NCBI RefSeq assembly: GCF_004348685.1
Contig: NZ_SMKO01000078.1
Span: 1 to 41,522, forward strand
Source: Nonomuraea deserti
Lineage (GTDB): Bacteria; Actinomycetota; Actinomycetes; Streptosporangiales; Streptosporangiaceae
Length of the DNA: 41,522 nt
Direction of reading: 5' to 3'
Position numbers and translations under genes: made by a program. The stretch's first letter is position 1, and every line of letters begins with the position of its first letter. The notes beneath the pieces were generated by a model. It made no database searches. It had not been told where the DNA came from and worked only from the letters and a program-made list of their open reading frames with translations. Below are positions 6,579 to 14,612 of the stretch, in pieces.

Positions 6579-8621
6579 GTGTCGAAGGTGACGGATCTCG
6601 TCAAACGCGTGCTCGTGGGGCGTGCCTTGCGTAGCGGGCAGCTCCACGAGCAACTCCTGCGAAAACGCATCGCCCTGCCTGTCTTCGCGAGTGACGCCCT
6701 CTCGTCCGTGGCGTACGCGCCCCAGGAGATCCTCGTCATCCTCTCGCTGGCGGGCGCCTCCTTCTACGCCTACAGCCCGTGGGTGGCGCTCGCCGTCGTG
6801 GTCGTGATGCTCACGGTCGTGGCGTCGTACCGGCAGAACGTGCACGCCTACCCCAGCGGCGGCGGCGACTACGAGATCGCGACCACCAACCTCGGCCGCA
6901 ACGCGGGGCTCACCGTGGCCAGCGCTCTCATGGTCGACTACGTGCTGACCGTCGCCGTGTCGGTCGCCAACGGCGTCGACTACGTCGGCGCCACCATCCC
7001 GTTCGTGGGCCAGCACAAGACCGCCGTCGCCGTCGCCATCGTCATCCTGCTGACCGTGGTGAACCTGCGCGGGATCCGCGAGTCGGGCGCCGCGTTCGCC
7101 GTCCCGACGTACGCGTTCATGGTCGCCGTCCTGGGACTGATCGCCTGGGGCGGGTTCCGGCTGCTGGTCCTGGGCGAGCAGATCCAGGCGCCCAGCGCCC
7201 ACTTCACCATCAAGCCCGAGCAGACCGACCTCACGGCCTTCGCCGCGGCGTTCCTGATCCTGCGCGCGTTCTCCTCCGGCTGCGCCGCCCTGACGGGCGT
7301 CGAGGCCATCAGCAACGGCGTGCCCGCGTTCAGGAAGCCCAAGAGCAAGAACGCCGCCACCACGCTGCTGATGATGGGACTGGTGGCGATCAGCATGTTC
7401 GGCGGCATCATCGCCCTCGGCCTGGCGTCAGGGGTGAAGGTGGCCGAGCCGTCGGTGGTCGCCGAGGACCTGCTCAGGCCGGACGGCACGCCCGTCGGCC
7501 CCGACTACTACCAGCAGCCGATCATCTCCCAGGTGGCCGACGCGGTGTTCGGGGGCGGGTCGATGCCGTTCGTCGTCGTCTCGGCGGTGACGGCGCTGAT
7601 CCTCTTCCTTGCCGCCAACACGGCCTTCAACGGCTTCCCCGTGCTCGGCTCCATCCTGGCGCAGGACCGCTACCTGCCGCGCCAGCTGCACACCCGCGGT
7701 GACCGGCTGGCCTTCTCCAACGGCATCGTCATCCTGGCGCTCGGCGCGTGCCTGCTCCTCTGGGGGTTCGACGCGGACGTCAGCCGCCTGCTCAACCTCT
7801 ACATCGTCGGGGTCTTCGTCTCGTTCACGCTGAGCCAGACCGGCATGGTCATCCACTGGACCCGCCATCTGAAGATTGAGACCGAGCCCAGGATCCGGCA
7901 CCAGATGCACCGCTCCCGCGCGATCAACTCCTTCGGGGCGATCATGACAGGGCTGGTGCTCATCGTCGTGCTGCTGACGAAGTTCCTGGTCGGGGCGTGG
8001 ATCGTGGTGATCGTGATGCCGATCCTGTTCCTCACGATGAAAGGCATCAGGCGCCACTACGACAACGTGGCGGCCGAGCTGGAGATCACCGAGGACTACG
8101 AGCCGGCCATGCTGCCCGCGCGCAACCACGCGATCGTGCTGGTCTCGAAGATCCACAAGCCGACCATGCGCGCCCTCGCGTACGCCCGCGTCACCCGGCC
8201 GTCCACGCTGGAGGCCGTCACCGTGGGCGTCGAGGGGGAGGAGGCGCGCAGGCTGCAGGAGGAGTGGGAGCGCCTGGGCATCCCGGTGCCGCTCAAGATG
8301 CTCGACTCGCCCTACCGCGAGATCACGCAGCCCATCCTCGACTACGTCAAGACGCTGCGCAGGCGCTCGCCGCGCGACGTGGTGACCGTGTTCATCCCCG
8401 AATACGTGGTCGGCCACTGGTGGGAGCACCTGCTGCACAACCAGAGCGCGCTCCGGCTGAAGGCGCGCCTGCTGTTCAAGCCGGGAGTCATGGTGACCAG
8501 CGTGCCCTGGCAGCTGCACTCCTCCGACCGGCTCAAGGGCAGGCCCGAGCCGTTCGCGCCCGGCGCGGTGCGGCGTCCGGCGCAGCAGAGCGACGACGAG
8601 GGGCGGGTCAGTTCCCGCTGA
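6579..8621 (+). CDS. APC-superfamily permease of the KimA (YdaO) potassium-importer type
   Basis: A 680-residue membrane protein with about 12 hydrophobic spans in residues 25-490 and a C-terminal cytosolic domain of about 180 residues. The opening FASDALSSVAYAPQEIL, the YPSGGGDYEIATTNLG segment and VDYVLTVAVSVANGVDY are the signatures of the KimA/YdaO group, an H+-coupled K+ importer in Bacillus that is usually annotated only as amino-acid permease. The Asp and Tyr of ASDALSSVAY correspond to K+-site residues in KimA as I recall them. Lying divergent to two TrkA/RCK genes supports a K+ role over amino-acid transport. GTG 6579 is chosen because the longer open frame runs back through ceoB. 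The 3' end overlaps the convergent hydrolase gene by 14 bases. Confidence 0.82.
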   Translation: MSKVTDLVKRVLVGRALRSGQLHEQLLRKRIALPVFASDALSSVAYAPQEILVILSLAGASFYAYSPWVALAVVVVMLTVVASYRQNVHAYPSGGGDYEIATTNLGRNAGLTVASALMVDYVLTVAVSVANGVDYVGATIPFVGQHKTAVAVAIVILLTVVNLRGIRESGAAFAVPTYAFMVAVLGLIAWGGFRLLVLGEQIQAPSAHFTIKPEQTDLTAFAAAFLILRAFSSGCAALTGVEAISNGVPAFRKPKSKNAATTLLMMGLVAISMFGGIIALGLASGVKVAEPSVVAEDLLRPDGTPVGPDYYQQPIISQVADAVFGGGSMPFVVVSAVTALILFLAANTAFNGFPVLGSILAQDRYLPRQLHTRGDRLAFSNGIVILALGACLLLWGFDADVSRLLNLYIVGVFVSFTLSQTGMVIHWTRHLKIETEPRIRHQMHRSRAINSFGAIMTGLVLIVVLLTKFLVGAWIVVIVMPILFLTMKGIRRHYDNVAAELEITEDYEPAMLPARNHAIVLVSKIHKPTMRALAYARVTRPSTLEAVTVGVEGEEARRLQEEWERLGIPVPLKMLDSPYREITQPILDYVKTLRRRSPRDVVTVFIPEYVVGHWWEHLLHNQSALRLKARLLFKPGVMVTSVPWQLHSSDRLKGRPEPFAPGAVRRPAQQSDDEGRVSSR

Positions 8622-10251
8622 TCAGCTCGCGCAGCCTGCCGGTGTCGTCCGCGCTCCAACCCGGCGGCGGGGCCACGGCGGCCCACCCGTCCACGATGTC
8701 GGAGTTGTACCGGTGCCCGTGACCGGGCGGCACCGACAGCGCGGCCGTCATGTCCACCAGCACCTGCCAGAACGTCACCAGCGGGAACCAGTTCATCTGC
8801 GGGTTCATGCCCGGCGCCCGCGGTTCCTCCAGCCAGGCCGGCCTGCGGTAGATCAGCTCCGGCGTCCACCACACCACCGGGTCGGAGGCGTTCTGCAGGT
8901 AGACCACCCGCGGGTGCAGCCACGGGCCGGGCGGGCGGCTCAGGTCGGCGGGGCGCTGGGCGAACCTGGCCGTCCTGCCGCCTTCGTAGACCGGCCGCCA
9001 CACAGGGCTGCCCGGCTCGCGGCCCTCGGTGAGCCGCCGCCAGATCGGGTCGGCGTTCGGCGGCCCGACGAACAACGCGCCGTCCGTCCTGGCCACCATG
9101 TCGTCCAGGTCGCCGAACGCCCGCTCCAGCTCGTACGAGCCCAGGCTCTCCCCCGACAACACCAGCCGCGGCCGGTCATCGGGCGGCAGCAGGGCCAGCC
9201 GGGCGTGCACCGCCTCGAACAACGCCTTGCCCGCGGCCGCCGCCCTGCCCCTGTCGACCAGGAACGACACCCAGCTCGGCAGGTAGGAGTACTGCACCGC
9301 GACCATGGCGGAGCGGCCGTTGTACATGTACTCGAGCGCGTCGGCGATGTGCTCGTCCACCCAGCCGGTGCCGGTGGTGCCGAGCACGGCGATGATCGGC
9401 CGGTCGAACGCGCCGGTGCGCTCCAGCTCGCGCACGGCCAGCTCCGCCTGCGCCTCGGGTGTGGCCGCGGCGTCGAGGCCGACGTACACCCTGACCGGCT
9501 CGGCGGCCGGACGGCCGGAGAAGGCGGTCAGCAGGGCGGGGGTGACGGCGCTGCCGGCGAAGCTACGGCCTTCCCTGCCCAGGGAATCCCAGCTCACCAG
9601 CGAGCCGGGACCGCCCGACAGGGAACGCGACTCGGGCCGGCGCACGCCCGGGTTGGTGCCCTTGTTGGCGACCGACGAGACGTCGCTCACCCTGGCCACG
9701 AACCCGGAGAACAACACGTCGTTGGCCAGCACCCCCACCAGGACGGCGATGACGAGCACACCGATGGCGTGCCCCGCGTACGACGGCAAGAACCGGTCCA
9801 GCCAGCCGATCAGCCTGCGGCCGCCCAGGCGTACCAGCCTGCTCAGGAACAGGATCACGGCGAACAGGCTGAGGGCCACGGCGAGGATCACCGGCGGGAA
9901 CCAGCTGATCCGGGTGTCCATGCCCATGAGTTCCCGCAGGTCGCGCTGCCAGTCGTAGCTGTACCAGAGCGTGATCGCCCCCACCGCCGCGCAGCCCGCG
10001 ATCAGGACCTGCCAGGCGATCCACCGTGCCCGCTCGGACGGACGGTAGCTGATCACCGACCGCCCCAGCGCGCCCAGCGCCGCGCCCGCCGCATAGCCGA
10101 TGACCCCGGTGACGGCGCCCATGACCCCCTGGTAGAGCCACGTGCGGGGCAGCAGCGACGGCGTCAGCGAGGCGCAGGCGAACAGCACGGCCAGCAGCGT
10201 CCCCCCGAACCCGAGCCGCCGACGTACCACCCGCCCCTCGTTCACGATCAC
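8608..10251 (-). CDS. Membrane-anchored alpha/beta-hydrolase (COG4425 type)
   Basis: A 547-residue protein. The N-terminal part has about four to five transmembrane spans (near residues 14-30, 38-58, 75-92, 108-130 and 155-175) with the motif SLTPSLLPR that marks this family's N-terminal domain. The C-terminal catalytic domain (about 230-540) has the nucleophile elbow GESLG near residue 367 and a YLQNASDPVVWW segment carrying the likely acid residue, with a late GHGHRY histidine. Probably a lipase/esterase acting at the membrane; substrate unknown. GTG start 10251 (a GTG two codons on is possible). Divergent from the methyltransferase gene. It is not part of the mycobacterial version of this gene block. 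Confidence 0.8.
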   Translation of the reverse strand: MIVNEGRVVRRRLGFGGTLLAVLFACASLTPSLLPRTWLYQGVMGAVTGVIGYAAGAALGALGRSVISYRPSERARWIAWQVLIAGCAAVGAITLWYSYDWQRDLRELMGMDTRISWFPPVILAVALSLFAVILFLSRLVRLGGRRLIGWLDRFLPSYAGHAIGVLVIAVLVGVLANDVLFSGFVARVSDVSSVANKGTNPGVRRPESRSLSGGPGSLVSWDSLGREGRSFAGSAVTPALLTAFSGRPAAEPVRVYVGLDAAATPEAQAELAVRELERTGAFDRPIIAVLGTTGTGWVDEHIADALEYMYNGRSAMVAVQYSYLPSWVSFLVDRGRAAAAGKALFEAVHARLALLPPDDRPRLVLSGESLGSYELERAFGDLDDMVARTDGALFVGPPNADPIWRRLTEGREPGSPVWRPVYEGGRTARFAQRPADLSRPPGPWLHPRVVYLQNASDPVVWWTPELIYRRPAWLEEPRAPGMNPQMNWFPLVTFWQVLVDMTAALSVPPGHGHRYNSDIVDGWAAVAPPPGWSADDTGRLRELISGN

Positions 10252-10296
10252 CTAGGGTAACGGCCCGCCCGTAGCGGACGGCGGCGCCCCCCGCCC

Positions 10297-10328
10297 GTGA
10301 CAGGCCGCCGCGCCCGCGCACATAGGGT
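10297..10328 (+). promoter_or_regulatory. Candidate promoter of the RNA methyltransferase gene
   Basis: GTGACA (10297-10302) and TAGGGT (10323-10328) separated by 20 bases, with the start codon GTG only 6 bases after the -10, so the mRNA would be leaderless. The spacer is longer than ideal, so the -35 assignment is weak. Confidence 0.35.
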
Positions 10329-10334
10329 GTCGGT

Positions 10335-11585
10335 GTGGAACAGGCATCTCTCGAGCTGACGGTAGGTCCGGTCGCCCATGGCGGCTGGTGCGTGGCACGC
10401 CACGAAGGGCGCGTGGTCTTCGTCCGCCACGCCCTGCCCGGCGAGCGGGTGATCGCCGACGTCACCGAGGAGACCACCCGGTTCCTGAGGGCCGACGCCG
10501 TGGAGATCCTCGAGCCGTCGCCCGATCGTGTCGTCCCGCCCTGCCCCTACGCCGGACCGGGGCGCTGCGGCGGCTGCGACTGGCAGCACGCCACGCCCGA
10601 GGCGCAGCGGCGGCTCAAGGCGCAGGTCGTGACCGAGCAGCTGCAGCGGCTGGCGGGCATCCGGCGTGAGGTCGTGGTCGAGGAGGTGCCGGGGGCCAAA
10701 GACGGTCTCGGCTGGCGCACGCGGGTGCAGTTCGCCGCGCTGCCCTCCGGCGAGCTGGGCTTCCGCCGCCACCGCTCCCACGAGATCGAGGTCGTCGACG
10801 CCTGCCTGATCGCCCACCCCGAGGTCGAGGCGGTCGCCGCCGAGGAGCACACCTGGCCCGGCGCGTCGAGCATCGAGGTCATCACCTCGTCCGGCGGCGA
10901 CCGGGCCGTGGTCGTCACGCCCAGGCCCCGGCGCAGCGTCACGGTGCCCGACCTCGAAGCGCCCGCCTCCGTCCTGCTCGACCAGGGCAAGGGCCGCACG
11001 GTGCCGCGGCGCGGCTCGGGCGTGCTGCACGAGCAGGTGGGCGAGCGCCGGTTCCGGGTGGCGGGCAGCGGCTTCTGGCAGGTGCACCCCGGGGCCGCCG
11101 AGACGCTGCTGGACGCGGTGCTGGCGTACGCCGCGCCCGAACCGGGGGAGTGGGCGCTCGACCTCTACTGCGGCGTGGGCCTGTTCGCGGCCGGCCTGGC
11201 GGAGGCCGTGGGGCCCGAGGGAGCGGTGTTCGGCGTCGAGTCGGAGGAGTCCGCGGTCCGTGACGCCCGCGCCAACCTCCGCGACCTGCCGCAGGCGCGG
11301 GTGGAGCGGGGGCGCGTCGAGGACGCCCTCGACCGGTTCCAGATCGAGCGGGCCGACCTCGTCGTGGTCGACCCGCCGAGAGCGGGGCTGGGGCGCGAGG
11401 TGGTGACGCGCATCGCGTCCCTGGACGCCCTGCGGATCGTGTACGTGTCGTGCGACCCGGCCACCCTCGCCCGCGACCTGGCCTGGCTGGCGGAGCGCGG
11501 CTACACCCTGTCGGAGCTGCGGGCGTTCGACGCGTTCCCGATGACCCATCACGTGGAGTGCGTCGCGCTGCTCGTCCGGGCGTAG
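10335..11585 (+). CDS. TRAM-domain class I RNA (uracil-5) methyltransferase, RumA/TrmA family
   Basis: A 416-residue SAM-dependent enzyme that methylates a uridine in rRNA or tRNA. Residues 1-60 are the TRAM RNA-binding barrel. A [4Fe-4S] site like that of RumA/RlmD is formed by Cys70, Cys78 and Cys81 (CPYAGPGRCGGC) plus Cys157. The methyltransferase domain has DLYCGVGLFAAGLA (SAM loop), VVDPPRAGLG, and YVSCDPATLARD with the catalytic Cys373, and ends AFDAFPMTHHVECV, where the conserved Glu deprotonates C5. Position matches Rv2689c. GTG start. The exact target base cannot be read from sequence. Confidence 0.92.
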   Translation: MEQASLELTVGPVAHGGWCVARHEGRVVFVRHALPGERVIADVTEETTRFLRADAVEILEPSPDRVVPPCPYAGPGRCGGCDWQHATPEAQRRLKAQVVTEQLQRLAGIRREVVVEEVPGAKDGLGWRTRVQFAALPSGELGFRRHRSHEIEVVDACLIAHPEVEAVAAEEHTWPGASSIEVITSSGGDRAVVVTPRPRRSVTVPDLEAPASVLLDQGKGRTVPRRGSGVLHEQVGERRFRVAGSGFWQVHPGAAETLLDAVLAYAAPEPGEWALDLYCGVGLFAAGLAEAVGPEGAVFGVESEESAVRDARANLRDLPQARVERGRVEDALDRFQIERADLVVVDPPRAGLGREVVTRIASLDALRIVYVSCDPATLARDLAWLAERGYTLSELRAFDAFPMTHHVECVALLVRA

Positions 11586-11680
11586 GCCGGGTGGCCTGGG
11601 CAGGCCGGATGGTCGTGTGCGGGCCGGATGGTCGTGTGCGGGCCGGGTGGTCCCGCGCGGGCCGGGCGGTGCCGTGGCGG
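11585..11680. repeat. Degenerate 19-bp tandem repeat between convergent genes
   Basis: The unit GCCGGATGGTCGTGTGCGG occurs in two adjacent near-identical copies (CCGG anchors at 11605 and 11624) followed by two degenerate copies (anchors 11643 and 11662) and one partial copy before (11587). It fills most of the 123-base spacer between the methyltransferase and the response regulator. No terminator hairpin of the usual kind is seen there. Confidence 0.7.
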
Positions 11681-11708
11681 GCGTGCCGGACGCCTCAGCG
11701 TGCGGAGC

Positions 11709-12308
11709 TCAGAGCCAGCCCATGCGCTGCGCCGTGCGGATCGCCTCCAGGCGGTTCTGCGCGTTGAGCTTGGTCATGGCACTGGACAGGTAGTTGCGTA
11801 CGGTGCCCTCGGTCAGGTGCAGCTCTCCCGCGATCCTGGAGATCGTGGCCCCGTCGCCCGCCAGGCGGAGCGCGTCGCGCTCGCGCTCGGTCAGCGGGCT
11901 GTCGCCGGCCGCCATCGCCGCGGCGGCCAGCTCGGCGTCGAGGTAGCGCCCGCCCGCCTGGACCTTGCGGATGGCCATCGCCAGCTCCTCCGCCGAGGCG
12001 TCCTTACCGAGAAAGCCGCTCACGCCCGCCGCCATGGCCCTGCGCAGGTAGCCGGGACGGCCCAGGCTGGTCAGGATGACGATCTTGCACTGGGAGCTGA
12101 TCTGCTCGGCGGCGCTGAGGCCGTCCATGCCCGGCATCTCGATGTCGAGGACGGCCACATCGGGCCGGTGCTCGGCCACCGCGGGCAGGATCTCGTCGCC
12201 CCGGCCCACCTGGGCCACGACCTCGATGCCGTCCTCCAGGTCGAGCAGGGCCGCGATGGCGCCCCTGACGAGGTGCTCGTCGTCGGCGAGCAGCACGCGG
12301 GTGGTCAT
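11709..12308 (-). CDS. NarL/FixJ-family response regulator
   Basis: A 199-residue regulator. The receiver domain (1-120) has the acidic pair Asp9/Asp10, phospho-acceptor Asp55 (AVLDIEMPG) and Lys102 (GFLGKD). The C-terminal LuxR-type HTH (135-199) carries LTERERDALRLAGDG and LHLTEGTVRNYLS. ATG 12308 is chosen because GAGGAGG lies about 8 bases upstream and the protein starts directly with the receiver strand; the in-frame ATG at 12329 lacks this. It lies 34 bases after the two sensor genes and is closest to DesR-type regulators. It probably controls its own cluster or membrane genes elsewhere, but no target is visible. Confidence 0.92.
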   Translation of the reverse strand: MTTRVLLADDEHLVRGAIAALLDLEDGIEVVAQVGRGDEILPAVAEHRPDVAVLDIEMPGMDGLSAAEQISSQCKIVILTSLGRPGYLRRAMAAGVSGFLGKDASAEELAMAIRKVQAGGRYLDAELAAAAMAAGDSPLTERERDALRLAGDGATISRIAGELHLTEGTVRNYLSSAMTKLNAQNRLEAIRTAQRMGWL

Positions 12309-12342
12309 GCGGGCGTCCTCCTCGTGCACGGCACGCGCGCGG

Positions 12343-13449
12343 TCATGCGGGCACCGCCGCGCGCAGGACGTAGCGGCCCTCGCGGGTCGGCTCGGCCTCC
12401 AGGGTGCCGCCCGCCGCGCGCACGCGCTGGGCCAGCCCTGCCAGGCCGTTCGGCGCGTGCTCGCCCACCGGCCCGTTCACCCCGTCGTTGGACATCTCCA
12501 GCACTCCGTCCTGGATCGTGATCGTGCAGCGTTCGGCCTTGCTGTGCTTGAGCACGTTCGTCGCGCCCTCGCGCACGACCGTGGCCAGCAGCGTGCGCGT
12601 CTCGGGCGACAGCGAGGAGATCTCGGCGCGCACGGTGCAGCGTACGTCCGCCGCCTCCAGCACCGCCCGCACGCTGGCGAGGACCTCGTCCAGGTCGATC
12701 GCCCGGTAGTTCTGGACGACGTTGCGCACCTCGCGCAGCGACTGCCTGGCCAGGTCGCGCACCTCGAACATCTCGGCCGCGGCCGCCTCCTGCCCGGAGC
12801 GCAGGGTCTGCTCGGCGTGGGAGGTCCTGGCCGCGATGTCGGTGAGGCTCTGGCCCAGCAGGTCGTTGAGGTCGCGGGCGAAGCGCAGCCGCTCTTCCGA
12901 CACCGCCAGCCTGGACAGCGCCTCCTGCCCTTCGTGCGCCTCCTTGGTCAGGTGCCAGAGCCGCAGGTTGGCCCACGTCCCGCCGACCGTGAGGGCGGTT
13001 ATCAGCACCTGGACGAGCGCCAGCTCGGGGAGGAAGGAGTTGGCCAGCGTCACGTACAGGTTGACTGCCACGATCGACGCGACGGACAGGGCGATGACGG
13101 TCGTCTTGCGGGCGAACGCGGCGACCAGCCCCAGCCACGTCGCGATCGCCCAGAAGACGGGGACGACCGACAGGAGCAGGACGATCACCCCGGTGACCGC
13201 GAGGATGGCTGTGGGCCGCTTCCCGCCCCTGGTGGCGATCCTGAACGGCCGCAGGCTCAGCACGATGAAGACCAGCAGCAGCCCGGCGGCGGTCACGGCC
13301 AGCGGCCAGGGCCAGCCCTCCTGCCATCCGACGTACAGCTGGACGAAGCCGAGGGCGGCCACGATCAGGAGCGTGTCGGAGGAGCAGATGATCACCCAGC
13401 GGGCCTTGTCGAACTTCGTCGCGTTCCGCACGCGGGAGATCACGCTCAC
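12343..13449 (-). CDS. DesK-type sensor with Asn in place of the phospho-accepting His
   Basis: A 368-residue membrane protein with about five to six hydrophobic spans (18-155), a dimerisation helix pair (175-245) and an ATPase domain (260-368). The HisKA_3 box that should read RDLHDLLGHSL reads RDLNDLLGQSL: the His is Asn195 (codon AAC; GTT on the plus strand at 12865-12867), and the second His of the box is Gln. The ATP-binding part looks intact (REGATNVLKHSKA N-box, SNDGVNG, NGLAGLAQRV). It may therefore bind ATP but cannot be phosphorylated at the usual site. Its GTG start overlaps the stop of the paralogous sensor by four bases (GTGA), so both are cotranslated and could heterodimerise. 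A degenerate copy is the other possibility. Confidence 0.88.
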   Translation of the reverse strand: MSVISRVRNATKFDKARWVIICSSDTLLIVAALGFVQLYVGWQEGWPWPLAVTAAGLLLVFIVLSLRPFRIATRGGKRPTAILAVTGVIVLLLSVVPVFWAIATWLGLVAAFARKTTVIALSVASIVAVNLYVTLANSFLPELALVQVLITALTVGGTWANLRLWHLTKEAHEGQEALSRLAVSEERLRFARDLNDLLGQSLTDIAARTSHAEQTLRSGQEAAAAEMFEVRDLARQSLREVRNVVQNYRAIDLDEVLASVRAVLEAADVRCTVRAEISSLSPETRTLLATVVREGATNVLKHSKAERCTITIQDGVLEMSNDGVNGPVGEHAPNGLAGLAQRVRAAGGTLEAEPTREGRYVLRAAVPA

Positions 13450-14561
13450 GACGGCACCGCCGCGCGCAGCAGGAACTCGCCCGACCTGGTGGGCGCCGCG
13501 GAGAACGAGCCGCCCGCCGCGACCAGCCGCTCCGACAGCCCGCGCAGGCCGTTCCCGGGCGTGCCCGGGCGCCCGTTCACGCCGTCGTTGACCATCTCGA
13601 GCACGCCCCCGTCGATCGTGATGGCGCAGCGGGTGGCCCTGCTGTGCTTGAGCACGTTGGTGCCGCCCTCGCGCACCGCCCACGCCAGCAGCGTCCTGGC
13701 CTCCGGCGCCAGCCCGTCGGCCCTGGCCTCGATCACGCAGCGGGCGCCCGTGGCCTCCAGCGCCACGCGTACGCCGGCGAGCTCCTCGTCCAGGTCGAGC
13801 ATTTGGTAACCGTGCACGGCCTGCTGCACCTCGGCCAGCGACTCGCCGGCCAGCTCGCGTACGGCGGCCATCTCGGCGGCCGCCCTCGCGGCGTCCTTGG
13901 TGGCCAGCTTGGCGGCCAGCTCGCTCTTCAGCGTGATCACCGCGAGGCTGTGGCCGAGCAGATCGTGCAGGTCACGTGCGAAGCGCAGCCGTTCTTCCGC
14001 GACGGCCAGGCTGGCCTTCGCCTCCCGGCTCTTGTGCGCGTCCCTGATCATCCACCAGAGCCAGCGCCACAGCAGCATGGCTCCGATCATGAAGACGGCC
14101 ACGGCCGACTCGCCGAGCAGGACGCCCTGCCACGCCTGGCCGGTCATGTGGACGACGAACGCGGTGGTCAGGGCGACGGTGACCGTGGCCAGGCAGACCG
14201 TCGCCCACAGCGGCAGATAGAGGGCGGCGGCCGACAACCACAGGGTGACGCTCTCCCAGCGCAGGCCGGTGATGCTGCCGCTGTGCGGCATGAGCAGCAG
14301 CATGCCCGCCGCGAACACCGCCGCGAGCGCCAGTTTCGGCGTGGGCCCCGGCCGGTGGTCGAAGGACTGCCTGAGGAGGAGGGGGTAGAGCCCGAAGAAG
14401 CCGAGCAGGCACGCGAGGATGGCCGCCCCGCGGAGGACGGAGATCGTGCCGGCCGCCGTCTCCACGACGGTGATCGCGCCGAACATCACGGCCATGAGGG
14501 CCATCACGGCGTCCATCCAATAGAGGAGGAGCTGTCTGGCCGTGTCGGGACGTGCCGCCAT
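13446..14561 (-). CDS. DesK-type sensor histidine kinase (catalytically complete)
   Basis: A 371-residue membrane histidine kinase. Five to six hydrophobic spans occupy residues 10-170, followed by the HisKA_3 box RLRFARDLHDLLGHSLAV with the phospho-accepting His (199 from this start). The ATPase domain has REGGTNVLKHSRA, VNDGVNGRPG and NGLRGLSERL. ATG 14561 is preferred over the adjacent GTG (14564) because GGAGGG sits four bases before it. It is the first gene of the sensor-sensor-regulator operon and shares about the same architecture as the next gene, evidently by tandem duplication. The signal sensed is unknown; DesK-type sensors often read membrane state. Confidence 0.92.
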   Translation of the reverse strand: MAARPDTARQLLLYWMDAVMALMAVMFGAITVVETAAGTISVLRGAAILACLLGFFGLYPLLLRQSFDHRPGPTPKLALAAVFAAGMLLLMPHSGSITGLRWESVTLWLSAAALYLPLWATVCLATVTVALTTAFVVHMTGQAWQGVLLGESAVAVFMIGAMLLWRWLWWMIRDAHKSREAKASLAVAEERLRFARDLHDLLGHSLAVITLKSELAAKLATKDAARAAAEMAAVRELAGESLAEVQQAVHGYQMLDLDEELAGVRVALEATGARCVIEARADGLAPEARTLLAWAVREGGTNVLKHSRATRCAITIDGGVLEMVNDGVNGRPGTPGNGLRGLSERLVAAGGSFSAAPTRSGEFLLRAAVPS

Positions 14562-14612
14562 CACGCCCTCCCCTTACTGACAAAGACCTCACCGCTCCCC
14601 GGAATCCTATAT

